Origin: an uncultured Prochlorococcus sp.
GTDB lineage: Bacteria; Cyanobacteriota; Cyanobacteriia; PCC-6307; Cyanobiaceae
Length of the DNA stretch: 64,000 bases
Direction: 5' to 3'
Assembly: GCA_902564535.1 (NCBI GenBank)
Contig: CACFBG010000001.1
Coordinates: forward strand, 62,001 to 126,000
The position numbers and the translations under genes are program-made. Shown in pieces: positions 27,956 to 37,167 of this stretch (positions are counted from its first letter, which is position 1; each line of letters starts with the position of its first letter). The notes beneath the pieces are model-generated. The model saw nothing but the letters and a program-made list of their open reading frames with translations. It was not told the DNA's origin and did no database searches.

Positions 27956-29122
27956 ATGCAGACCAAGCCTATTGAAATGACTCTAAGACCAGGGCTAGAA
28001 GGCGTTCCTGTCACTCAGTCCTCAATATGTGACATAGATGGAGCCAAAGGAAATCTCTCATATCGTGGATATCCCATTGGTGACTTAACTGCACAAAGTA
28101 GCTTTCTAGAAATCACTTACTTACTGATTTGGGGAGAATTACCTAGTCCCCAACAATTGAGAGACTTTGAAGGGGAAGTGCAAATGCACCGTCGAATGAG
28201 CTTTCGCGTAAGAGACATGATGAAATGCTTCCCTGCTACAGGTCATCCAATGGATGCTTTGCAAGCTAGTGCTGCCTCCCTTGGACTATTTTATTCCAGA
28301 AGAGCAATTGATAAACCTGAATATATATATGATGCAGTAGTTAGGCTAATCGCCAAGATCCCTACAATGGTTGCGGCTTTTCAGCTAATTAGAAAAGGTC
28401 AAGACCCCATCCAACCAAGAGATGATCTTGCTTATTCAGCAAATTTTTTATATATGCTTACAGAAAGGGAACCAGACCCTTTAGCGGCAAGAATCCTAGA
28501 TAGATGTCTCATACTGCATGCAGAACATAGCCTTAATGCAAGTACTTTTAGTGCAAGAGTAACTGCAAGCACTCTCACTGATCCATATGCAGTAATTGCA
28601 TCAGCAGTAGGTACCCTTGCTGGGCCTTTGCACGGAGGTGCAAACGAAGATGTTTTAGCCATGCTTGAAGAAATTGGTGTTCCTGAAAAAGCGGGACAAT
28701 ATCTTGACGAAGCAATAACTAATAAACGCAAAATCATGGGATTTGGTCATCGTGAATACAGAGTGAAAGATCCACGTGCCTCAATTCTGCAAAGTCTTGC
28801 TGAGGAGCTATTTGCAAGATTTGGCAAAGACGAGATGTATGACGTAGCTCAAGCAGTTGAACTAGAAGCTTCAAAAAGACTTGGTGCTAAAGGGATCTAT
28901 CCAAATGTTGATTTTTATTCTGGACTCGTATATAGAAAGCTTGGGATCCCACGAGATCTTTTTACTCCGGTATTTGCTATCTCAAGAGTTGCTGGATGGC
29001 TTGCTCATTGGAGAGAGCAACTAGGTGCAAATAGAATTTTTAGACCCTCGCAAATCTATACAGGTATGAAAACTCGCAAATGGATACCTCCTGAGGAGCG
29101 CAATTCCTCCTCAGTTGACTAA
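27956..29122 (+). CDS. gltA: Citrate synthase
   Basis: GltA condenses oxaloacetate and acetyl-CoA, feeding the route to 2-oxoglutarate for nitrogen assimilation. The 388 residues have RPGLEGVPVTQSSICDIDG, LSYRGYPIGDL, LHAEHSLNASTF with the first catalytic His, AGPLHGGANEDVLAML, and KIMGFGHREYRVKDPRA with the second His. NVDFYSGLVYRKLGIP supplies the catalytic Asp. ATG 27956 is preceded by GAAGGAAT, a fair ribosome-binding site. ndhA follows 24 bases later. Confidence 0.98.
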   Translation: MQTKPIEMTLRPGLEGVPVTQSSICDIDGAKGNLSYRGYPIGDLTAQSSFLEITYLLIWGELPSPQQLRDFEGEVQMHRRMSFRVRDMMKCFPATGHPMDALQASAASLGLFYSRRAIDKPEYIYDAVVRLIAKIPTMVAAFQLIRKGQDPIQPRDDLAYSANFLYMLTEREPDPLAARILDRCLILHAEHSLNASTFSARVTASTLTDPYAVIASAVGTLAGPLHGGANEDVLAMLEEIGVPEKAGQYLDEAITNKRKIMGFGHREYRVKDPRASILQSLAEELFARFGKDEMYDVAQAVELEASKRLGAKGIYPNVDFYSGLVYRKLGIPRDLFTPVFAISRVAGWLAHWREQLGANRIFRPSQIYTGMKTRKWIPPEERNSSSVD

Positions 29123-29146
29123 GTTGCGTTCATAGTTACAACGAAA

Positions 29147-30304
29147 ATGTTGACAAGTAATTCCTTAAACCAAACTTTTGCCATTGCAAATTCTGGGTTG
29201 GATCTGGAATTCAGCTTCACAAAAGCTATGGAAGGAGTTGGTTTGTCGCCAGAAATTGCTCATATCCTTTGGCTTCCTCTCCCAATGGCGCTTGTATTAG
29301 TAGCGGCAGTTGTTGGTGTTCTAGTAACAGTTTGGTTAGAAAGGAAAATTTCAGCAGCTGCGCAGCAACGAATTGGTCCTGAATATGCAGGTGCATTAGG
29401 GATTCTGCAACCAATGGCAGATGGTCTGAAATTACTTGTCAAAGAAGACATAATTCCTGCGAGAGCTGATACTTGGTTATTTACTCTTGGTCCAGTCCTA
29501 GTTCTTGTTCCAGTAATACTTTCCTGGTTAATAGTTCCATTTGGCCAAAAATTATTAATCAGCAATGTAGGGATAGGAATCTTTTTATGGATATCTCTTA
29601 GCAGCATTCAGCCAATTGGACTTTTAATGAGTGGATATGCATCTAACAATAAATATTCACTTCTTGGAGGCTTACGAGCTGCAGCTCAATCAATTAGTTA
29701 TGAAATCCCACTAGCATTGTCAGTACTAGCAATTGTAATGATGAGCAATTCTTTAAGTACTGTAGATATTGTTAATCAACAAAATACAATTGGCTTACTG
29801 AGTTGGAATATTTGGCGGCAACCAGTAGGATTTATTATCTTCTGGATTTGTGCTCTAGCAGAATGCGAAAGATTGCCATTTGATTTACCAGAAGCAGAAG
29901 AAGAATTAGTAGCTGGATATCAAACAGAATATGCAGGTATGAAATTTGCTCTCTTCTATTTAGGAAGTTATATCAACTTAGTTCTTTCAGCATTATTAGT
30001 ATCTATTCTTTATTTGGGTGGATGGGGCTTCCCTATTCCAATCGAATGGATTGCTTCTTGGGTTGGTCAAGATCCCAATGCTCCATCAATTGAACTTCTT
30101 ACGGGCTCCTTAGGAATCATCATGACCATCCTGAAAGCATATCTTCTTGTATTCCTAGCGATTCTTTTAAGATGGACAACTCCAAGAGTGCGAATAGATC
30201 AGCTACTTGATTTAGGTTGGAAATTTCTTTTACCAATATCACTAGTGAACTTACTTGTTACTGCTGGACTGAAATTAATTTTTCCTTCAGCTTTTGGCGG
30301 TTAA
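29147..30304 (+). CDS. ndhA: NAD(P)H-quinone oxidoreductase subunit 1 (NDH-1)
   Basis: NdhA is the membrane subunit homologous to NuoH, which links the peripheral arm to the proton-pumping arm. The 385 residues have about eight hydrophobic segments and conserved loops [51 protein letters not shown] (in parts) and [20 protein letters not shown]. It begins the ndhA-ndhI-ndhG-ndhE run, in the same order as plastid and cyanobacterial operons. Confidence 0.98.
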   Translation: MLTSNSLNQTFAIANSGLDLEFSFTKAMEGVGLSPEIAHILWLPLPMALVLVAAVVGVLVTVWLERKISAAAQQRIGPEYAGALGILQPMADGLKLLVKEDIIPARADTWLFTLGPVLVLVPVILSWLIVPFGQKLLISNVGIGIFLWISLSSIQPIGLLMSGYASNNKYSLLGGLRAAAQSISYEIPLALSVLAIVMMSNSLSTVDIVNQQNTIGLLSWNIWRQPVGFIIFWICALAECERLPFDLPEAEEELVAGYQTEYAGMKFALFYLGSYINLVLSALLVSILYLGGWGFPIPIEWIASWVGQDPNAPSIELLTGSLGIIMTILKAYLLVFLAILLRWTTPRVRIDQLLDLGWKFLLPISLVNLLVTAGLKLIFPSAFGG

Positions 30305-30422
30305 CAAGTCTTTTTTTCAACACCTATAAGCAAAGTAACGGATTATGGGTAGTTTTACTTAGACACTATTGGTAGCATAATAGACATACACCCTTTAGCC
30401 TCCGGCAGGTCCGTCCGATCGC

Positions 30423-31052
30423 ATGCAGGGTTTCATTAAAAAAATTGCCGAATACACTCGCGAGGCTGTTGACGCAGCGAATTATCTCGCTCAGGGTTTA
30501 GCGGTCACTTTCGACCACATGAGGAGAAGGCCTGTCACAGTTCAATATCCTTATGAAAAATTAATTCCTTCAGAAAGATATAGAGGAAGAATTCACTATG
30601 AATTTGACAAATGCATAGCTTGTGAAGTCTGCGTTCGGGTTTGCCCAATAAATCTTCCAGTGGTTGATTGGGTAATGAACAAAGAAACTAAAAAGAAAGA
30701 GCTTAGAAATTACTCTATTGATTTTGGAGCCTGTATTTTCTGTGGAAATTGTGTTGAATATTGTCCAACAAATTGCTTATCTATGACAGAAGAGTATGAG
30801 ATGGCAGCTTTTGATAGACACAGTCTTAATTATGACAATGTTGCTTTAGGAAGGCTTCCTACAAGTGTGACTTCAGATCCTTCTGTGCAGCCATTGCGCG
30901 AACTTGGATATTTACCAAAAGGGGTCATGGATCCACATAACGTACCTGCGTCTGAGCCAAGAGCAGGGCATCTTCCTAACGAGATTCTTGAATGGATGAA
31001 AGAAAACCCTAAAGATCAAACTGAAAAAGAATTAAATAAAATTAATAATTAA
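30423..31052 (+). CDS. ndhI: NAD(P)H-quinone oxidoreductase subunit I (NDH-1 iron-sulfur protein)
   Basis: NdhI carries two [4Fe-4S] clusters, N6a and N6b, in the NDH-1 peripheral arm. The two ferredoxin motifs are [16 protein letters not shown] near residue 64 and [16 protein letters not shown] near residue 103; all eight ligand cysteines are present. The 209 residues match cyanobacterial NdhI. A 118-base gap separates it from ndhA, longer than the other gaps in this operon, so an internal promoter is possible. Confidence 0.98.
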   Translation: MQGFIKKIAEYTREAVDAANYLAQGLAVTFDHMRRRPVTVQYPYEKLIPSERYRGRIHYEFDKCIACEVCVRVCPINLPVVDWVMNKETKKKELRNYSIDFGACIFCGNCVEYCPTNCLSMTEEYEMAAFDRHSLNYDNVALGRLPTSVTSDPSVQPLRELGYLPKGVMDPHNVPASEPRAGHLPNEILEWMKENPKDQTEKELNKINN

Positions 31053-31056
31053 GAAA

Positions 31057-31659
31057 ATGAATATTGCTATTTCTACTCAAACAATATGTTTCTTAATTTT
31101 ATCATCAATAGTAATTGTTGGAAGTATATCAGTTGTTTTATTGGAAAATATTGTTTATTCAGCCTTCTTATTAGGTGGAGTTTTTATGTCAGTAGCTGGT
31201 TTATATCTTTTACTGAATGCCAGTTTTGTTGCAGCGGCACAAGTATTGGTTTATGTAGGTGCCGTTAACGTACTTATTTTATTTGCAATAATGCTAGTAA
31301 ATAAACGCGAGGAACTAAAACCAGTTAAAGGTTTAAAAATAAGAAAGATCTTTTCTGCCGCTATTTGCTTTGGTTTACTTGCATTACTAATAAGAGTAGA
31401 TTTAATAACTCCCTGGTCTCTCCCTGGACCAGTCGCAATTGGAGAAGAAGCAACTGCAAGGATAGGAGAACATTTATTTACCGACTATCTATTACCATTT
31501 GAATTGGCATCAGTTTTATTACTTATGGCAATGATTGGCGCAATAGTATTAGCAAGAAGAGATGTTCCTACAAAAGATATTGGCACAGGTAATGTTGTAA
31601 ATCAGAGTCTACTTGAGAAGCCTAATGTGCCTATATTAATTGATAAATCATCTAATTAA
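31057..31659 (+). CDS. ndhG: NAD(P)H-quinone oxidoreductase subunit J-type membrane protein (NdhG)
   Basis: NdhG is the NuoJ homologue, a proton-channel subunit of NDH-1. The 200 residues have five hydrophobic segments, with VVLLENIVYSAFLLGGVFMSVAGLYLLL in the first half and AAQVLVYVGAVNVLILFAIMLV, the conserved pi-bulge helix region, next. MIGAIVLARRDVP closes the membrane part. It is four bases from ndhI and 29 from ndhE. Confidence 0.97.
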   Translation: MNIAISTQTICFLILSSIVIVGSISVVLLENIVYSAFLLGGVFMSVAGLYLLLNASFVAAAQVLVYVGAVNVLILFAIMLVNKREELKPVKGLKIRKIFSAAICFGLLALLIRVDLITPWSLPGPVAIGEEATARIGEHLFTDYLLPFELASVLLLMAMIGAIVLARRDVPTKDIGTGNVVNQSLLEKPNVPILIDKSSN

Positions 31660-31688
31660 TGTGAAACTCAATCCTCTACTCTAAATCC

Positions 31689-32003
31689 ATGTTTGAAATC
31701 ACTCTTCAATATTATCTTGTACTAGCATCTTTATTATTTTGCATAGGGGTTTGGGGATTAATTAATAGTAGGAATGCGGTTAGAGTTCTTATGAGCATAG
31801 AGCTAATGCTAAATGCTGTTAATATTAATTTAATGGCATTCTCAGCTTTTATAGATGGTCAATTGATTAGAGGGCAGGTTTTCAGTGTATTTGTTATAAC
31901 TGTTGCTGCAGCAGAGGCTGCAGTTGGTCTTGCAATCCTTCTATCTCTCTACAGAAACCGAGTAACAGTTGATATGGAAAGCTTTAATTTACTTCGCTGG
32001 TAG
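31689..32003 (+). CDS. ndhE: NAD(P)H-quinone oxidoreductase subunit 4L (NdhE)
   Basis: NdhE is the small NuoK homologue with three membrane helices and 104 residues. Conserved features are [33 protein letters not shown] in parts, with the membrane Glu in MSIELML, and [21 protein letters not shown] with the second membrane Glu. It completes the ndhA-I-G-E run, and nadK follows nine bases later. Confidence 0.98.
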   Translation: MFEITLQYYLVLASLLFCIGVWGLINSRNAVRVLMSIELMLNAVNINLMAFSAFIDGQLIRGQVFSVFVITVAAAEAAVGLAILLSLYRNRVTVDMESFNLLRW

Positions 32004-32011
32004 TAATTCTG

Positions 32012-32935
32012 ATGAATCTAAGTCTTGTTTGGATTATATATAAGGATAATAGTAAAAATTCAAAAGAAGCCGCAATCCTATGCGTCAATCAACTAAATAG
32101 TATTGGAGTCAAAGTAGTTTCTAAAGTTAGCAGTGGTTGTATTAATCCTTTCCCAAATTTACTTTCTTCTACAGATGAATATCCTGATTTAGCAATTATT
32201 TTAGGAGGAGATGGAACAGTTTTAGGTGCAGCAAGAGAACTTGCTATTTATAATATTCCAATCTTGAGCTTTAATGTAGGAGGTAACTTAGGCTTTTTGA
32301 CACATGATTATCTTCAATTAAAAAATAAAGATCTTTGGATAAAAATTAAAGAAGATCGATTTACAATACAAAGGCGCATGATGCTTGAAGCTAATTTAGA
32401 GCGTTCAGCAATTCAAAATGAAAGCAAAAAAAGTGATCATGAGAATAAACAAAGCAACTTAAGATCTTGGGCATTAAATGATTTCTATTTCAAAGCATAT
32501 CGAGATGAAGTATCTCCTACATGCACCCTTCAACTAGAAATAGATGGAGAAGAAATGAATCATTTCAGAGGTGATGGCCTGATTTGCTCTACTCCAACAG
32601 GATCAACGGCTTACGCAATGGCCTCAGGAGGTCCGATTCTTCATCCAGGAATAGAAAGCATTGTCATAAGCGCTATCTGCCCTATGAGCCTCTCTAGTCG
32701 GCCAATCGTAGTTCCACCAAACTCCAGATTAGTCATCAAACCAATAGGAGATTCAACAAGAAGAGTAAGGCTTTGGAAAGATGGATCTAGTGCTGGTTTA
32801 CTTGATCCTGAAGATCGATGTCTAATTGAAAGGTCTCAGCATTACGCAATGATGGTGATCTTGGAGCAAAGTCCTTCCTATTACAGAACTCTTGCTCAAA
32901 AACTTAATTGGGCAAATAGTTTTATCTCTAAATAA
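32012..32935 (+). CDS. nadK: NAD kinase
   Basis: NadK phosphorylates NAD to NADP with ATP or polyphosphate. The 307 residues contain the GGDGT motif in ILGGDGTVLGAARELA near residue 69, the NVGGNLGFL loop and the second signature STPTGSTAYAMASGGPI. Its position directly after ndhE suggests that NADP supply is co-expressed with NDH-1. Cyanobacteria often have two NAD kinases; which of them this is cannot be decided here. Confidence 0.96.
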   Translation: MNLSLVWIIYKDNSKNSKEAAILCVNQLNSIGVKVVSKVSSGCINPFPNLLSSTDEYPDLAIILGGDGTVLGAARELAIYNIPILSFNVGGNLGFLTHDYLQLKNKDLWIKIKEDRFTIQRRMMLEANLERSAIQNESKKSDHENKQSNLRSWALNDFYFKAYRDEVSPTCTLQLEIDGEEMNHFRGDGLICSTPTGSTAYAMASGGPILHPGIESIVISAICPMSLSSRPIVVPPNSRLVIKPIGDSTRRVRLWKDGSSAGLLDPEDRCLIERSQHYAMMVILEQSPSYYRTLAQKLNWANSFISK

Positions 32936-32950
32936 ATTAACTATTAAACG

Positions 32951-33472
32951 ATGTCTATTGAAATTGAAAGAAGATTCATTGTTAAGAGTAATGAATGGGA
33001 AACTGATGCACATTCTCCTCAGAACTTGCGACAAGGATATCTCGTCAATGAAAGCAATGGATGGATAGTTCGTATAAGAATTAGTGATCAAGAAAAAGCT
33101 TGGCTAACTCTAAAATCTAAATTAAACAAAGTCTCAAGTAATGAATTTGAATATGAACTTCCAATAAATGAAGCAGAGGAAATTTGGAAATTAACTTCAG
33201 ATAGAATTCATAAAACAAGATATCACCTAAATATCAAACAAGAAACTTGGGTAATAGATTGCTTTCATGGTGCCAATAAACCATTGATTATTGCTGAAAT
33301 AGAGCTCAAATCAAGTGATCAAAAAATTAATATCCCAAACTGGTGTGGGCCAGAAGTCAGCGGCCAATATCAGTGGAGCAATGCTTCCTTGGCAAAAAAG
33401 CCTATTAGCTTAAAAGCAATTGAAAGTAGCCTAACTACCCAAAACGAGCCAAAAGGGCACTCGTTCCTTTAG
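32951..33472 (+). CDS. CYTH-domain triphosphate tunnel protein
   Basis: A 173-residue CYTH protein. The N-terminus IEIERRFIV corresponds to the ExExK signature of triphosphate tunnel enzymes, with Arg in place of Lys at the last position. Later strands show RQGYLV, WIVRIRIS, AWLTLKSK, EFEYELPI, KTRYHL, WVIDCFHG and IAEIELKS, alternating charged residues as in the tunnel. Bacterial members include inorganic triphosphatases and class IV adenylate cyclases, and the activity cannot be chosen from sequence. It follows nadK by 15 bases. Confidence 0.9.
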   Translation: MSIEIERRFIVKSNEWETDAHSPQNLRQGYLVNESNGWIVRIRISDQEKAWLTLKSKLNKVSSNEFEYELPINEAEEIWKLTSDRIHKTRYHLNIKQETWVIDCFHGANKPLIIAEIELKSSDQKINIPNWCGPEVSGQYQWSNASLAKKPISLKAIESSLTTQNEPKGHSFL

Positions 33473-33541
33473 ATTCTTTTTATATTTACAGCCAATCCTC
33501 AATGGCTGCTCAAGCAGCAAACGCTGCAGGAAGTTAAAAGT

Positions 33542-33727
33542 TTGTATGGTTTGTACGACAAAGATGGTTTACTGCGGTTTCAGTGCAGAGATAAGGAAGC
33601 TTGCTTGGCTTACGCAAAACTTTTTAATCTAAAATGCTTTGAATGTTCCTTTTTCCCATTACCTGAAAATAATCTGGTTTCAATCAAAGGTCAGGAGAAG
33701 CGGAGTCGGGTAATGAACAACAATTAA
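33542..33727 (+). CDS. Small protein of unknown function
   Basis: A 61-codon frame starting at a TTG with GGAAG about 8 bases upstream. It reads YGLYDKDGLLRFQCRDKEACL, AYAKLFNLKCFECSFFPLPEN in two segments, with four cysteines and no membrane segment. I have a faint recognition of a similar short marine cyanobacterial protein but cannot name a family. Its 3' end overlaps the antiparallel PedR-like gene by 44 bases. The open frame plus ribosome-binding site support a real gene, but it could be chance. Confidence 0.5.
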   Translation: MYGLYDKDGLLRFQCRDKEACLAYAKLFNLKCFECSFFPLPENNLVSIKGQEKRSRVMNNN

Positions 33728-33962
33728 AACCATCTCGGCAGATTTTTCCATGATCCATAGCCCAATTCAAAAGAGCGACTCGATTTTTTGACCCAGTCTT
33801 TGTAAACATATTGCTCACATGATTATCAACTGTTCTTTTACTGATGGTTAATTTCTCAGCGATTTCCTGATTTGTTAGGCCATCTGCAACAAGCTCAATA
33901 ATTTCCATTTCCCTAGCTGAAAGGGTAATGCGGGACGGATTGGAATCTTCGGTTATGAACAT
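33684..33962 (-). CDS. pedR: Small LuxR-type regulator, PedR-like
   Basis: A stand-alone LuxR helix-turn-helix protein of 92 residues without a receiver domain. The DNA-binding part reads LSAREMEIIELVADGLTNQEIAEKL and SKRTVDNHVSNMFTKTG, followed by VALLNWAMDHGKICRDGFNCC. This closely fits PedR of Synechocystis, which responds to photosynthetic electron transport through thioredoxin-sensitive cysteines; three Cys lie in the C-terminal tail here. The gene symbol rests on remembered similarity, not a search. It is divergent from metF. Confidence 0.8.
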   Translation of the reverse strand: MFITEDSNPSRITLSAREMEIIELVADGLTNQEIAEKLTISKRTVDNHVSNMFTKTGSKNRVALLNWAMDHGKICRDGFNCCSLPDSASPDL

Positions 33963-34052
33963 GCGTTGTATTTTTATCCTTAGTTACGATTCATAGCACA
34001 GGGACTAAAAGTCCGCTTGTAAAGCATAGTAAGTAAATCAGGAACAAAAAGA

Positions 34053-34946
34053 TTGGGTTCAGCACTCAGAAGGTCTCTCGAATCGGAAGGGACAACGATC
34101 ACTGCAGAGATCATGCCCCCAAGAGGTGGTGACCCTTCTAAATCTATTGCAATGGCTAAAAGGCTTCAAGGCCTTGTTCATGCAATCAATATCACAGATG
34201 GAAGTAGGGCAGTAATGCGAATGAGCAGTGTCGCATTATCAAAATTAATTTTGGACAATGGAATTGAACCAGTTGTTCAATTTGCCTGCAGAGATAGAAA
34301 TCGAATTGGAATTCAAGCTGATCTTTTGGGAGCACATGCCTTAGGAATTAGAAATATTCTTTGTCTTACTGGTGACCCAACGAGAGTAGGAGATCAACCA
34401 GAAGCAAAATCTGTTAATGAATTTGACTCAATAAAGCTTTTAAAACAAGTACAAGCATTTAACGATTCAAAAGATCCCTTAGCAGGTGATTTAAGCGAAG
34501 GTGGAACAGATTTCTTCGCAGGAGCTGCTGCAGACCCCAATTGCAAAAGCCTTAATGGATTAAGAAGAAGGTTAGAACTTAAAAAGAATGCAGGAGCGAA
34601 ATTTTTACAGACTCAGATGGTAATGGATCCAAGAATTCTGGAGAGGTTTTGCCATGAAGTTGCAAAACCTCTTGATTTGCCTGTCTTAGCAGGAGTCTTT
34701 TTATTGAAATCTGCAAAAAATGCCCTTTTCATAAATCGTGTTGTTCCAGGAGCGTGTATACCTGATTCTCTTATTACTAGACTTGATGAAGCTAAAGATC
34801 CAGCAGAAGAAGGAATATTAATTGCAGCAGAGCAGACAAAACAATACTTAAACCTCACAAAGGGGGTTCATTTAATGGCAATTAAAGCGGAACATAAAAT
34901 TCCTAACATTCTTGAAAAAGCAGAAATTAAGTTGCTGCCGCAGTAA
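34053..34946 (+). CDS. metF: Methylenetetrahydrofolate reductase family protein
   Basis: MetF makes 5-methyl-THF for methionine synthesis. The 297-residue TIM-barrel protein has TITAEIMPPRGGDPSKSIAMA, the start of the family, where many members have EFFPP. It continues with NITDGSRAVMRMSS, LCLTGDPTRVGDQP, FFAGAAADPN, KFLQTQMVMDP and PVLAGVFLLKSAKNALF. The start is a TTG at 34053. The last 20 bases overlap the end of the convergent nucleotidyltransferase gene. Confidence 0.9.
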   Translation: MGSALRRSLESEGTTITAEIMPPRGGDPSKSIAMAKRLQGLVHAINITDGSRAVMRMSSVALSKLILDNGIEPVVQFACRDRNRIGIQADLLGAHALGIRNILCLTGDPTRVGDQPEAKSVNEFDSIKLLKQVQAFNDSKDPLAGDLSEGGTDFFAGAAADPNCKSLNGLRRRLELKKNAGAKFLQTQMVMDPRILERFCHEVAKPLDLPVLAGVFLLKSAKNALFINRVVPGACIPDSLITRLDEAKDPAEEGILIAAEQTKQYLNLTKGVHLMAIKAEHKIPNILEKAEIKLLPQ

Positions 34947-36105
34947 GGTCTGTTCCTAATAATTCGGCCATTGCTTTTTGTTGAGGGGAAGGTTCAACTA
35001 AGTCTTGACGTCTTGCATCTGTAATAAGCCAATCAAGTGCTGCTTCTTGTAAATCAAAATGATTCCCATTCTTTCCAACGCAATATCTACCAAAAACTAA
35101 CTTCTCTACAAGTTGAACTCCTGGACCAATCCTTGAATAATCAAAAATGATAGAATTATCAATTGTTGCACCTTCACAAATACAACAACTAGGTCCTATC
35201 ATCGTTGGTCCAATAATGGTTGCCCCATCTTCAATTCTTGTCATTCCACCAACATATATTGGGCTCTTAACATTTATCTTATCCCAATTAGCCGCAACAT
35301 TTAAACCTGTATATATGCCGGGTTTAATTTCTTTTCCTGGTATCCCAACTTGGCGCACTTCACCTTGTAAAACACTCCGAATAGCTTTCCAGTAATCAGG
35401 AACTTTTCCTATATCAACCCATTCAAAATCCATAGGTAATGCATAAAAAGGAGCACCCATTTCCACCAATTTAGGGAACAAATCAGCTCCTATATCAAAT
35501 GGCTTACCTGAAGGGATATGTTCAAATATTTCAGGCTCAAATAAATATATTCCTGTATTAATTTTATCACTTAAAGCTGAATCAATAGAAGGCTTTTCCT
35601 GAAAAGTTTTCACTCTATCTTCTTGATCAGTAACTACTACTCCATAACTACTGACTTGATCTTTTGGAACCCTTTTTGTAATTAAACTTGCAAGCGCCCC
35701 TTTCTCTTTATGTCTTCTAACTGCTTCTGTTAAATCTAAATCAATTAAGGCGTCTCCACAAAGAACAACAAAAGTATCATCAAAAAACTCTTGAAAATCT
35801 TGAATCTTTTTCAGTCCGCCAGCAGAACCTAGAGCATCTCCAATAAGTTCACCATCTTCAATTCTCCCTTCAAAGCTATAAGCGATCTCTACTCCAAATC
35901 TTTGTCCGTCTCGAAAATAATTCTCTATTTCTTCAGCAAGATGCGAAACATTAACCATTACTTCCTTAAACTGATGCTCCTTAAGAAGCTCCAACAGAAA
36001 CTCCATGACGGGTTTCTGAAGGATGGGAATCATCGGTTTTGGGATCACATGGGTGATCGGCTGGACACGAGTTCCTTTGCCGGCCGCCAAGATCATCGCC
36101 TTCAT
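34927..36105 (-). CDS. Sugar-phosphate nucleotidyltransferase with hexapeptide-repeat tail
   Basis: A 392-residue nucleotidyltransferase with the N-terminal signature MILAAGKGTRVQPITHVIPKP, VLCGDALIDLDL and NTGIYLFEPEIF. The C-terminal part shows left-handed beta-helix repeats (SPIYVGGMTRIEDGATIIG, TMIGPSCCICEGATI). It resembles mannose-1-phosphate guanylyltransferase and glucose-1-phosphate thymidylyltransferase proteins; the sugar is uncertain. It lies downstream of scpA on the minus strand and overlaps the metF 3' end. Confidence 0.88.
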   Translation of the reverse strand: MKAMILAAGKGTRVQPITHVIPKPMIPILQKPVMEFLLELLKEHQFKEVMVNVSHLAEEIENYFRDGQRFGVEIAYSFEGRIEDGELIGDALGSAGGLKKIQDFQEFFDDTFVVLCGDALIDLDLTEAVRRHKEKGALASLITKRVPKDQVSSYGVVVTDQEDRVKTFQEKPSIDSALSDKINTGIYLFEPEIFEHIPSGKPFDIGADLFPKLVEMGAPFYALPMDFEWVDIGKVPDYWKAIRSVLQGEVRQVGIPGKEIKPGIYTGLNVAANWDKINVKSPIYVGGMTRIEDGATIIGPTMIGPSCCICEGATIDNSIIFDYSRIGPGVQLVEKLVFGRYCVGKNGNHFDLQEAALDWLITDARRQDLVEPSPQQKAMAELLGTDLTAAAT

Positions 36106-36161
36106 AGGCGTTGCAGGCCTCTATTTATGACCTAAACATAGACTGCCGTAGGAAAGAGCCC

Positions 36162-37055
36162 TTATGCAGCAGCCGGCGTAACAGCTGGCACGTCCATTTT
36201 TTGCAAAGGCAATTGAGCTATTGAACCAGGCGCAAGTATGCGTTTAATTCTTATTGGCGCATAAAGAGAACCCTGTTGAGCCAACTCAATTTTTCCTTGG
36301 GAGCACAAAAACAATAAAGCCCAGAAAACACCTACTCGATCCTTATCCAAATCCAATGCAGCTGGATTAATCTCCCAAGTTCGAACTAAATACTCAAAAT
36401 CAATCCAATGCAATGCATCTTCCCAACCATTAAGGAAAACAGCTAATGCAGCAGTTGTCTCAGGCAACTTTTCCCTATGTGCTAACGAACTCACTTGTTG
36501 AATTGCTTCACGCTCGCTGAATCTTTTGTTGCGTTTATTTCTCTTACTTCTTAACTCATCTGATTCAAGTGTTTTAGCTATTTCCTCAAGTTGCTCTATC
36601 AGCTCTCCTAGAGTTACCGGTCTACGAAGAGGAGGTGGAGCAACAGGACGCCGATACAAATGCCTTTCAGGGCGATTAGGCAAACTAAAAGTTGGATCTA
36701 GCCAGCCTTGCTCAACCTGATCTAAATCAAATTCTTCTTGCTCTAGAGGTTCTACAGGGAAAGTATCTGCTTCCAATAATTCGGCTTTAATCCCTACCAA
36801 AACCGAAGCCGCTAGAAATGCTTCGCTACTTTCAGATAAATCCCTCTCATAGCTGCCTCCTAGGCCTTGCAATTGGACTTCTATCTTTCTAGGGATCTCA
36901 ATACGCTGACGTAATTGATCAAGGAAGCCATCTATAACAGAAATAACATCTACGTCCCAAGGATCTAAATCACCGCTTTGCGCCGCATCTTGAAGAAGGC
37001 GTATAGCAAGTCGAGCGCCTGCATCAGCCCTAGTTCTTGCAACGTCACAATGCAA
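36162..37055 (-). CDS. scpA: Segregation and condensation protein A
   Basis: ScpA is the kleisin that bridges SMC heads in chromosome organisation. The 297 residues start near ARLAIRLLQDAAQSGDLDPWDVDVI, the ScpA N-terminal signature, followed by LDQLRQRIEIPRKIE, EAFLAASVLVGIKAELL and a C-terminal winged-helix part (VGVFWALLFLCSQGKIELAQQ). A TTG at 37055 is the only plausible start before a stop. scpB is not in the window. It is in the minus-strand run between ndhD and the nucleotidyltransferase. Confidence 0.92.
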   Translation of the reverse strand: MHCDVARTRADAGARLAIRLLQDAAQSGDLDPWDVDVISVIDGFLDQLRQRIEIPRKIEVQLQGLGGSYERDLSESSEAFLAASVLVGIKAELLEADTFPVEPLEQEEFDLDQVEQGWLDPTFSLPNRPERHLYRRPVAPPPLRRPVTLGELIEQLEEIAKTLESDELRSKRNKRNKRFSEREAIQQVSSLAHREKLPETTAALAVFLNGWEDALHWIDFEYLVRTWEINPAALDLDKDRVGVFWALLFLCSQGKIELAQQGSLYAPIRIKRILAPGSIAQLPLQKMDVPAVTPAAA

Positions 37056-37167
37056 AGCAAATCTTTCTCTTATGGCAACTTATCGAGCTTGATCAATGAA
37101 TGCCAGCATTAATATGCAAATTGATTTATTGGAATCCCAAAAGAGACTTAAAAGATATTAAATGCCC

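Noticed and set aside
34053-36105. Tail overlap of metF and the nucleotidyltransferase gene as a sign of a broken gene
   Set aside because: Both proteins are full length with intact motifs; the 20-base overlap is simple compaction.
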